NCBI GenBank assembly: GCA_023229175.1
Contig: JALNZV010000038.1
Coordinates: forward strand, 1 to 16,944
DNA from: Tissierellaceae bacterium
Lineage (GTDB): Bacteria > Bacillota > Clostridia > Tissierellales > Tissierellaceae
Reading direction: 5' to 3'
DNA: 16,944 nucleotides
Of this stretch, positions 6,851 to 13,670 are shown in pieces (position 1 is the first letter of the stretch; the number at the start of each line of letters is the position of its first letter). The position numbers were made by a program, and so were the translations under genes. The notes below the pieces were generated by a model. The model was not told the DNA's origin, ran no database searches, and saw nothing but the letters and a program-made list of their open reading frames with translations.

Positions 6851-7888
6851 TTGAAATATGCAATTTTAGCAATACTAATAGGCTCTTATTTGGTAATAGA
6901 CTTTATCAAAAAAAGAAGGGCTAGAGGTGAAGATGTAATTGATATTAACCCCAAAAAAAGGCTGAGTTTTAATATGAAGTTCATATGGCTAGGGTTGGCA
7001 GTTGCTGTAGGTGCATTGATTGTTTTCACAAGTTTTTACACTGTGGACCAGACAGAGTTTGCTGTACTCACTACCTTTGGCAAGCCCAGCGACAGCATTG
7101 TGGAATCTGGATTAAAATTTAAGCTTCCCTATCCCATACAGAAAGTCCAGAAGCTATCTAAGGAGACCTTTTCATTGACTTTGGGATATAGAGAAAAGGG
7201 AGATCAGCTTCAAATTATGGAAGCAGAGTCAAAGATGATAACTGGAGATGAAAATATTGTATTGGCAGATTTGGAGGTTCAATGGAAAATCGTAGACCCC
7301 ATATCATTTATATACAATACCAGCGACCCGGAAACCATATTGTACAATGCAACCTCATCTTCTCTAAGAACTGTAATAGGCAGCTCTACAGTAGACGATG
7401 CTTTAACAGACGGTAGGACGAAGATAATTAACGACATCAGGGAAAATCTAGTAGAATTAGCTAGCCACTACAATTTGGGAATCTCCATAATAAACGTAAA
7501 CTTACAGGATGTGGATTTACCTACTAAGGAGGTAGATGCTGCATTTAAATCTGTAACTGATGCAAGGGAAGAGAGAATAACAAAGATAAATGAAGCTAAT
7601 AAGTATAGAAATGAAAAGATAAATCAGATGGAAGGGGAACAAGCAGCCATACTTAGCAAGGCCGAGGGAGAAAAAATCAGCATAGTGGAGAAGGCCAAGG
7701 GAGATGTGGCAAAATTCAATGCAACCTACTCTGAGTACAAAAATAACCCAAATATTACTAGGCAAAGGCTCACTATACAAACCATAGAGTCCACCTTTAG
7801 CGGTGCAAAATTGATAATAGTTGACGACAGCGGCAATACGGTAAGGTATCTGCCTATAGAAAATGTTTTGCAAAAGGGGGTAGAGTAA
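6851..7888 (+). CDS. hflK: HflK-like SPFH/prohibitin-family membrane protein
   Basis: A 345-residue member of the SPFH (stomatin/prohibitin/flotillin/HflK-C) family. In E. coli, HflK and HflC form a large membrane cage around the FtsH protease and modulate it; a similar role is inferred here. The SPFH domain begins after VDQTEFAVLTTFGKP (about 65-79). It continues through the typical LPYPIQKVQKL and VQWKIVDP segments, followed by a charged helix (about 235-300). Two hydrophobic segments precede it (3-18 and 43-61), one more than the single helix of E. coli HflK. Start is TTG, 7 nt after AGGAGGG (6837-6843). The stop codon directly abuts the hflC start, so the pair is surely co-transcribed. 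Confidence 0.88.
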   Translation: MKYAILAILIGSYLVIDFIKKRRARGEDVIDINPKKRLSFNMKFIWLGLAVAVGALIVFTSFYTVDQTEFAVLTTFGKPSDSIVESGLKFKLPYPIQKVQKLSKETFSLTLGYREKGDQLQIMEAESKMITGDENIVLADLEVQWKIVDPISFIYNTSDPETILYNATSSSLRTVIGSSTVDDALTDGRTKIINDIRENLVELASHYNLGISIINVNLQDVDLPTKEVDAAFKSVTDAREERITKINEANKYRNEKINQMEGEQAAILSKAEGEKISIVEKAKGDVAKFNATYSEYKNNPNITRQRLTIQTIESTFSGAKLIIVDDSGNTVRYLPIENVLQKGVE

Positions 7889-8797
7889 ATGAAAGAGAAA
7901 ACATCCGTATTTCAAAATATAGGAAAGACATTTAAAAAAATAGTATTCATTTATTTGCCCATTATTTTAATAGCAGGTATTATATTGGCAAACACTTTCA
8001 TTATAAAGCCCAATGAATACGGAGTTATCAAGGAATTTGGCAGGATTGTAAAGGTTATAGAAGAAGAAGGACTAAAAATTAAGATACCCTTTATTCAATC
8101 TGTATCTAAATTGCCAAAGCATATATTGTTTTACGATGTACCAGCGACAGAAATAAATACTTTCGACAAGAAGAGGATTTTAGTTGACTATTATACTTTA
8201 TGGAAGATTACAGATCCCATTGCCATGCTGGAGACTTTAAAGACAATAGAGGCTGCCGAGGCAAGGCTCAGCGATATTATGTATTCAAGTGTGAGAAATG
8301 AACTGGGGAAATTAGAATACGGAGAGATAATTAATCCTGCTGATAACAAAAGGGGAAGCGTAGATTTGGTGGTTCAGGATAATATCAACAATATACTTAG
8401 GAATAATCTAAATGGCATAGAAATAGTAGATATTCAAATGAAGAGAATAGACCTCCCCGAAAGCAATGAGCAATCTGTGTACAAAAGGATGATATCTGAA
8501 AGGGCAAGTAAAGCCCAGGAATATTTGTCCCAAGGGGATGCGGAGAAGACAAAGATAATGGCCAATGCAGACAGAGAAGTGGCAGAGCTCATTGCTAGGA
8601 CCAGCTCTAGAGCTCAGGAGATAATTGCAGAAGGGGAAAAAGAAGCGGCCAAGATATATAACGACTCCTACAGCCAAGATCCAGATTTTTTCAAATTATA
8701 CACAACTTTGAACTCATATAGGACCTCCATAGACAATGAAACACTTATTATGATACCAATCGACTCACCATACCTAAAATATTTATCAGGAGAATAG
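7889..8797 (+). CDS. hflC: HflC-like SPFH/prohibitin-family membrane protein
   Basis: A 302-residue partner of HflK. One membrane helix (about 19-37) is followed by the SPFH domain, with the characteristic EYGVIKEFGRIV, GLKIKIPFIQSV and VDYYTLWKITDP segments. A long charged alanine-rich helix (about 195-255) follows, containing RASKAQEYLSQGDAEKTKI, where bacterial HflC usually has RAE...RSEGEEEAEKI. Family knowledge points to a hetero-oligomeric HflKC assembly that restrains FtsH. There is zero spacing to hflK, and the RBS AAAAGGGGGT lies inside the hflK end. No classic terminator follows; a long imperfect hairpin 25 bp downstream is listed separately. Confidence 0.88.
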   Translation: MKEKTSVFQNIGKTFKKIVFIYLPIILIAGIILANTFIIKPNEYGVIKEFGRIVKVIEEEGLKIKIPFIQSVSKLPKHILFYDVPATEINTFDKKRILVDYYTLWKITDPIAMLETLKTIEAAEARLSDIMYSSVRNELGKLEYGEIINPADNKRGSVDLVVQDNINNILRNNLNGIEIVDIQMKRIDLPESNEQSVYKRMISERASKAQEYLSQGDAEKTKIMANADREVAELIARTSSRAQEIIAEGEKEAAKIYNDSYSQDPDFFKLYTTLNSYRTSIDNETLIMIPIDSPYLKYLSGE

Positions 8798-8822
8798 GAA
8801 TACTATAAAATTGAAAAAATGT

Positions 8823-8913
8823 AGTGCGATTAAAAGTAATAAAAATCCATAAGTAGACTTTATGGGACGAAACTGAAAATAGTAGATTTTTATTATTTTA
8901 GCAGTTTAGCACT
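8823..8913 (+). repeat. Long imperfect inverted repeat / potential structured RNA between hflC and fprA
   Basis: The left arm at 8831-8847 (17 nt) pairs with the right arm GATTTTTATTATTTTA at 8885-8900, giving 16 bp with a single bulged G at 8836. An outer helix AGTGC (8823-8827) with GCACT (8909-8913) encloses it. An inner hairpin CCATAA (8847-8852) with TTATGG (8860-8865) lies in the loop. The main helix is almost all A-T and no proper T-tract follows, so it is not a standard terminator. It matches no riboswitch class I recognise. It could be a processing/stability element, a regulatory leader, or a remnant of a small mobile repeat. Confidence 0.5.
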
Positions 8914-8928
8914 TAAAGTGTAGATTAT

Positions 8929-8942
8929 TTAGATTAGATTAG
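8929..8942. repeat. Short tandem repeat of TTAGA upstream of fprA
   Basis: TTAGA is repeated 2.8 times (8929-8942), just before a possible -10 TATAAA at 8953-8958. No good -35 is visible at the right spacing (TTAGAT at 8929 with 18 nt is poor). The element may be neutral. Confidence 0.35.
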
Positions 8943-8988
8943 TTAAGTTGGGTATAAATAACATGAATTTAAAAAAGGAGGAATGAAG

Positions 8989-10176
8989 ATGAGCTTTAAA
9001 ATAACGGATAAGGTTACATGGGTAGGGAAAATCGACTGGGAATTAAGGTCCTTCCATGGAGAAGAATTGTCGACAAATAAGGGTTCATCGTACAACTCAT
9101 ACTTGGTTAGGGATGAAAAAACTGTCCTTATTGACACCGTATGGGCACCCTTTGCAGAGGAATTTGTCGAAAAGTTAAAGAAAGAAATAGACCTAAATGA
9201 AATTGACTATATCATTGCACAGCATGCAGAAGTTGACCATAGTGGTGCCTTGCCTTTGCTGTTAAAGGAAATTCCAGGGACTCCAGTATATTGCACAAAT
9301 AACGGAAAGAAAATCCTAAAGGGCCAATTCCATGAAGATTGGAATTTTGTAGAGGTGAAAACGGGGGATACACTAAACATCGGGGAATCTACTTTGACAT
9401 TTGTAGAGGCTAGAATGCTTCACTGGCCTGACAATATGATGACCTATATGAGTGGTGAAAACATCCTATTTTCCAATGACGCCTTTGGACAGCATTATGC
9501 TTCTGAAAAGATGTACAACGACTTAGTAGATCAATGTGAGCTATATCAAGAGGCGATGAAATATTACGCAAATATTTTGACTCCATTTAGCCAATTGGTG
9601 ACAAATAAGATTAAGGAAGTATTGAGTTTCAACTTGCCTCTCAATATGATAGCCACTGCCCATGGCATCATTTGGAGAGATAATCCTGCACAGATAGTTG
9701 AAAAATATCTTGAGTGGGCAGATGCATACCAAGAGAATCAAATAACCATAGTATATGATACCATGTGGAACGGCACGAGAAAAATGGCAGAGGCTATTGC
9801 CGAGGGCATCCGCTTAGTGGATGGTGAAGTGGTTGTGAAGCTTTACAATGCTTCCCATACAGATAAAAATGATGTTATCACAGAATTGTTTAAATCAAAG
9901 GCAATGCTCTTTGGTTCGCCAACGGTAAACAAGGGGATAATCAACGCCACAGGCGGCTTATTGGAAATGATTAGCGGCATAGGATTTAAAAACAAGAAAG
10001 GGGCATCCTTTGGTTCCTATGGTTGGTCTGGAGAGTCGACAGCCATAATTCAGAAAAAACTAGAAGGATCTAAAATTGAAATAGTACAGGACGGCATAAA
10101 AGAGCTTTGGAATCCAGACAAAGAAGCAATAGAAAGATGTATCCAATTTGGAAAGAGTTTTGCCGAGAAACTTTAA
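8989..10176 (+). CDS. fprA: Flavodiiron protein (A-type flavoprotein, oxygen/NO reductase)
   Basis: A 396-residue cytoplasmic enzyme that in anaerobes reduces O2 to water and/or NO to N2O, taking electrons from rubredoxin or a similar donor. The N-terminal metallo-beta-lactamase-like domain (about 1-245) carries the di-iron ligands: H79, E81 and D83 with H84 (HAEVDH), H145 (LHWPD), D164 (NDAFGQH) and H225 (TAHGIIW). The C-terminal flavodoxin domain (about 252-396) binds FMN through YDTMWNGTRKMA and FGSPTVNKG. No rubredoxin or flavin-reductase extension is fused. The ATG at 8989 is 7 nt after AAAGGAGG; the ATG at 8983 is only 1 nt from it and is rejected. It is monocistronic, with a strong terminator after it. 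Confidence 0.95.
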   Translation: MSFKITDKVTWVGKIDWELRSFHGEELSTNKGSSYNSYLVRDEKTVLIDTVWAPFAEEFVEKLKKEIDLNEIDYIIAQHAEVDHSGALPLLLKEIPGTPVYCTNNGKKILKGQFHEDWNFVEVKTGDTLNIGESTLTFVEARMLHWPDNMMTYMSGENILFSNDAFGQHYASEKMYNDLVDQCELYQEAMKYYANILTPFSQLVTNKIKEVLSFNLPLNMIATAHGIIWRDNPAQIVEKYLEWADAYQENQITIVYDTMWNGTRKMAEAIAEGIRLVDGEVVVKLYNASHTDKNDVITELFKSKAMLFGSPTVNKGIINATGGLLEMISGIGFKNKKGASFGSYGWSGESTAIIQKKLEGSKIEIVQDGIKELWNPDKEAIERCIQFGKSFAEKL

Positions 10177-10182
10177 GAAGTT

Positions 10183-10213
10183 AAACTACCAGAGATTCTC
10201 TGGTAGTTTTTTT
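10183..10213 (+). terminator. Rho-independent terminator of fprA
   Basis: AAACTACCAGAG (10183-10194) pairs perfectly with CTCTGGTAGTTT (10198-10209) around a 3-nt loop, followed by a T-run to 10213. Confidence 0.93.
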
Positions 10214-10278
10214 AAGCAATTTGTACGGAAAATGGGAAGGAAATTCGAAAATAAGGAATAATATAACCAAATCAGCAA

Positions 10279-10293
10279 ATTTCTAGTAGAAAT
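10279..10293. promoter_or_regulatory. 15-bp palindrome upstream of the sigma-54 promoter (candidate activator site)
   Basis: ATTTCTA-G-TAGAAAT has perfect 7-bp arms and is centred 32 bp upstream of the -24 GG. Sigma-54 promoters need an enhancer-binding activator, which usually binds inverted repeats upstream, generally about 80-150 bp away. This one is closer than usual, so it could instead be an operator. No second copy was seen in the gap. Confidence 0.4.
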
Positions 10294-10315
10294 GAGGTGA
10301 AATAAGGGGTATTTT

Positions 10316-10333
10316 TTGGCACAATTCTTGCTT
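10316..10333 (+). promoter_or_regulatory. Sigma-54 (RpoN) promoter of the peptide-utilisation operon
   Basis: TTGGCACAATTCTTGCTT matches the -24/-12 consensus TGGCAC-N5-TTGC, with the essential GG (10318-10319) and GC (10330-10331) separated by exactly 10 nt. Transcription would begin near 10343, about 30 nt before the ATG at 10373, and the RBS falls inside that leader. The gap begins after a strong terminator, so this is the natural start of the downstream unit. No activator gene is in the window. Confidence 0.75.
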
Positions 10334-10372
10334 TATATTATATAGGAGTTAATAGCAAAGGAGATGAGAGAA

Positions 10373-11635
10373 ATGGACAATCTAATATTTGCTGGATGCG
10401 ATACAGTAGAATTGGCAAAAAAGTACGGTACCCCCCTATATCTAATGTCCGAAGATTTTATAGTAGATCGATTAAATGAAATAAAAAAGGGCTTTTTAAA
10501 CAAGCATCAAAATACCATGGCAGTCTATGCATCTAAGGCTTTCCTGACTAAGGAAATGGCTAGAATAGTCAAGAGAGAGGGAATAGGAATAGACGTAGTA
10601 TCAGGCGGCGAACTATATACTGCCATACAAGTGGATTTTCCAATGGAAAAGGTAATATTTCATGGCAACAACAAAACATATGAGGAATTGGAGCTGGCAA
10701 TAGATAACGATGTGGGAAGAATAGTAGTAGACCACGGGGAAGAAATAGATATGATTGAAGATATAGCAAGCAAGAAAAATAAAATTGCCCATATACTTTT
10801 TCGAATAAGCCCAGGGTTAAATATTCATACCCATAAATATATTCAAACGGGCCAAGTAGATTCAAAATTTGGAATCCCCCTGACGGAAAAGACAATCAAT
10901 GAAGCAATTGAAAGGGCTTTAAGGGCAAAAAATATAGAATTTTTAGGTTTTCACTTTCATATAGGCTCTCAATTGTCGGATAATGAAAACCATATACAGG
11001 CCATTAGGATTATGGTGGATTTGATAAATGACGTTAAAAATAGATATGGTTTAATCACAAGAGAACTAAATACAGGGGGAGGCTATGGCATTCACTATTC
11101 AGACCAAGAGGAGAGAAAACCCCTATCATACTTTACAGATGAGATAATGCAAGAAATTGAAAAAGGCTGCAAGGAATACCAATTGGAAAGACCCCTCGTA
11201 ATCATTGAACCGGGACGCTGGGTCGTAGGGGAATCTGGAATAACCTTATATACCATTGGAGCCATTAAGGAGATTCCCGAAATACGGACTTACGTATCTG
11301 TAGATGGAGGGATGCCAGATAATCCAAGGCCTAGCCTATATGGAGCGAAATATGAGGGGGTGCTGGCGAATAAAATAAGCGAGGAAAGAAAACAATTGGT
11401 AACCATAGCAGGCAAATGCTGTGAATCGGGAGATATATTGATATGGGATATAATGCTGCCAAAGGTGGAAAAAGGTGATATATTGGCAGTCCTATCTACT
11501 GGGGCATACAATTATTCTATGTCCAGCAACTACAATAGAATTCCTAGGCCAGCTGTAGTTATGATAAAGGACGGAAAGGATAGGGTAATAGTCAAGAGGG
11601 AAACATATGAGGATTTATTGAGAAATGATATATAG
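10373..11635 (+). CDS. lysA: Diaminopimelate decarboxylase (LysA-type, PLP-dependent)
   Basis: A 420-residue fold-type III PLP enzyme that decarboxylates meso-2,6-diaminopimelate to L-lysine. Visible motifs are VYASKAF, with K55 as the PLP lysine; HFHIGSQ (195-200); the phosphate-binding GGGYGIH (235-241); EPGRWVVGESG (279-289); and the active-site CESGD (350-354) from the partner subunit. YNYSMSSNYNRIPRP (379-393) closes the site. The ATG at 10373 is 9 nt after AAGGAG; an ATG at 10364 abuts that RBS and is rejected. No lysine riboswitch is present; the leader is only about 30 nt after a sigma-54 promoter. It sits with D-aminopeptidase, dipeptide-epimerase and peptide-transport genes, which suggests a catabolic or salvage role rather than lysine biosynthesis. 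Specificity for a related basic D-amino acid cannot be excluded. Confidence 0.88.
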   Translation: MDNLIFAGCDTVELAKKYGTPLYLMSEDFIVDRLNEIKKGFLNKHQNTMAVYASKAFLTKEMARIVKREGIGIDVVSGGELYTAIQVDFPMEKVIFHGNNKTYEELELAIDNDVGRIVVDHGEEIDMIEDIASKKNKIAHILFRISPGLNIHTHKYIQTGQVDSKFGIPLTEKTINEAIERALRAKNIEFLGFHFHIGSQLSDNENHIQAIRIMVDLINDVKNRYGLITRELNTGGGYGIHYSDQEERKPLSYFTDEIMQEIEKGCKEYQLERPLVIIEPGRWVVGESGITLYTIGAIKEIPEIRTYVSVDGGMPDNPRPSLYGAKYEGVLANKISEERKQLVTIAGKCCESGDILIWDIMLPKVEKGDILAVLSTGAYNYSMSSNYNRIPRPAVVMIKDGKDRVIVKRETYEDLLRNDI

Positions 11636-11646
11636 GAGGGCGTAAA

Positions 11647-12444
11647 ATGAAGGTATTTATCAGTGTAGATATTGAAGGGATAACAGGCGTGACCAACTGG
11701 AATGAAACGGAATTGGGACACAACGAGTATACTTGGGCTGTGGAACAGATGACAAAGGAGACCATAGCTGCTTGCGAAGGTGCACTAAAGGCAGGGGCCA
11801 CAGAGATAATAGTGAAAGATGCCCATGATTCGGCCAGAAACCTGGATTTCTCCAAATTGCCCAAGGAAGCATCTGTAATTCGAGGATGGACTTCTTCACC
11901 TGAATCCATGATGGCAGGTTTAGACAATTCCTTTGATGCGGCAGTATTCATAGGATATCATGCTGCAGCAGGAGAAAATGGCAACCCTTTATCTCATACC
12001 ATGGATAGCCAAAGGTGTACTTGGATGAAAATCAATGGAGAAATAGCATCGGAATTTACATTAAATACTATGATAGCCGCATATCATAAAGTACCAGTAG
12101 TATTTTTATCTGGGGATAAAATGCTTTGTGAAAATACAAAAAAATTGGTTCCCAATATAGAAACTGTTGCTGTGAAATCGGGTTCAGGAGGAGCCACATT
12201 TAATATCCATCCTGAATTGGCCTGTGAACTCATAAGAGATGGGGTAGAAAAAGGACTTAAAAACATAGACAAATGCAAAATAGACTTAGAACCAAATCCA
12301 AAGCTGGAAATAAGGTTTAGATACCATCAGGATGCTAGCAAAGCAAAGTACTACCCGGGTGTAAAGGAAATCGACGACTATACTGTTGAATACACAGCAG
12401 TGGATATGATGGATCTAATTACCGCAAGGATGTTTATACTTTAG
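11647..12444 (+). CDS. dppA: M55-family D-aminopeptidase (DppA-like)
   Basis: A 265-residue zinc peptidase related to B. subtilis DppA, which releases D-amino acids such as D-Ala from short peptides and assembles into a decamer with an inner chamber. The metal and catalytic residues fall in the expected order: D8 and E10 (SVDIEG), H60 (KDAHDS), H105 (GYHAA), H117 (LSHTM, the presumed catalytic His) and E136 (ASEF). There is no signal peptide, so it acts on imported peptides in the cytoplasm. It starts 11 nt after lysA, and its RBS AGGAGGG overlaps the lysA stop region, showing co-transcription. The length is close to that of DppA. Confidence 0.92.
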   Translation: MKVFISVDIEGITGVTNWNETELGHNEYTWAVEQMTKETIAACEGALKAGATEIIVKDAHDSARNLDFSKLPKEASVIRGWTSSPESMMAGLDNSFDAAVFIGYHAAAGENGNPLSHTMDSQRCTWMKINGEIASEFTLNTMIAAYHKVPVVFLSGDKMLCENTKKLVPNIETVAVKSGSGGATFNIHPELACELIRDGVEKGLKNIDKCKIDLEPNPKLEIRFRYHQDASKAKYYPGVKEIDDYTVEYTAVDMMDLITARMFIL

Positions 12445-12459
12445 AATTTTATATAACTA

Positions 12460-12488
12460 CTTTAATTCGCCAAAGTATATGATATAAT
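12460..12488 (+). promoter_or_regulatory. Candidate internal extended -10 promoter before the epimerase gene
   Basis: TGATATAAT (12480-12488) is a perfect extended -10 (TG-N-TATAAT). CTTTAA at 12460-12465 is a weak -35 with 17 nt spacing. The 83-bp gap between dppA and the epimerase gene is long for this operon, which supports a secondary start that would not depend on sigma-54. Confidence 0.5.
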
Positions 12489-12527
12489 AAATGTGTGGTT
12501 TGTAGGTATTTAAAGGAGATGTATTAT

Positions 12528-13637
12528 ATGAAAATTAAAGATATACAGATTGGATTAATCTCAGTACCCCTTAAAAAGCCTTTTAAAACAGCCCTTAGGA
12601 CAGTAGACAGTATTGAGGATATAGTCGTCAAGATAACCACAGATACTGGTCATGTAGGCTATGGAGAAGCCGCCCCTACTGCAGTAATTACTGGGGATAC
12701 ACTGGGCTCCATAAGGGCTGCTATTGAAGGCTATATAAAGCCACAGCTGTTAGACCAAAAAATTGAGAATTTAGAGGAAATATCGAAGAAAATAGATAAG
12801 GCATTAATTGGCAATGGCAGTGCCAAAGCCGCAGTAGATATTGCAATTTATGATTTATTTGGACAATATCTCAATGCCCCGCTATATAAGGTCCTTGGAG
12901 GGTATAGAAATGAAATAATCTCAGATTTGACCATATCCGTCAATTCGCCGGAAGAAATGGCAAGGGACAGTATGGAGGCAGTAAACTTGGGATATAGGAC
13001 CTTAAAGATTAAAGTTGGCCTAGGTGCAGAAATAGACTTAGAGCGAATTAAAGCCATCAGGGAAGCCGTAGGCTATGAGGTAGATTTAAGGCTAGATGCA
13101 AACCAAGGCTGGAAACCTAAGGAAGCCGTTAGGTTAATCAGGACAATGGAAGACAAAGGATATAATATTGAACTAATAGAGCAACCTGTTTTTGCGAAGG
13201 ATATTGAAGGTTTAAAATACGTGACAGACAATGTACATACGCCTATATTAGCCGATGAAGCTGTGTTTTCTCCAAGGGATGCCATGGAAATAATACAGAA
13301 TAGGGCCGCAGATTTAGTAAATATAAAATTGATGAAAACTGGTGGAATCCACAATGCCCTTAGGATTATTTCCGTAGCGGAAATGTACGATGTGGAATGT
13401 ATGATTGGATGTATGCTGGAGAGTAAACTCAGCGTAAGTGCAGCAGTACACTTAGCAGCAGCTAAATCTATAATTACAAAAATAGACTTAGATGGACCCT
13501 TGCTATGCAAAGAGGATCCCTTTGAGGGAGGACCTAGTTTTAGGGACTCCGTCATTACTCTTAGTGAGGGCCCAGGATTAGGTTTCAAATCTATAGGTAA
13601 TATGAAATTATTGGGGAAGGAGGGCAGTTTGTTTCTA
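12528..13637 (+). CDS. ykfB: L-Ala-D/L-Glu-type dipeptide epimerase (enolase superfamily)
   Basis: A roughly 370-residue member of the muconate-lactonizing-enzyme subgroup. The acid/base lysines are K160/K162 (LKIKVG) and K267 (VNIKLMK). Metal ligands are D190 (DANQGW), E218 (IEQP) and D243 (ADEAVF). R24, T135 and the D-x-D pair D320/D322 (IDLDGP) fall within a residue or so of the corresponding B. subtilis YkfB positions, where they contact the dipeptide; this favours an Ala-Glu dipeptide over other substrates. The reaction interconverts L-Ala-D-Glu and L-Ala-L-Glu, letting murein peptides enter normal peptide breakdown. The ATG at 12528 is 9 nt after AAGGAG (12513-12518); an in-frame GTG at 12495 has no RBS. 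The stop codon TAG ends at 13640. Substrate is inferred from motifs. Confidence 0.88.
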
Positions 13638-13670
13638 TAGGATTAGCTAATTATAAAAAGGGGGAGAAAA

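Noticed and set aside
10214..10372. Possible lysine riboswitch or T-box before lysA
   Set aside because: The gap is under 160 nt, the predicted leader is about 30 nt, and no T-box core sequence or large aptamer-like pairing is visible.
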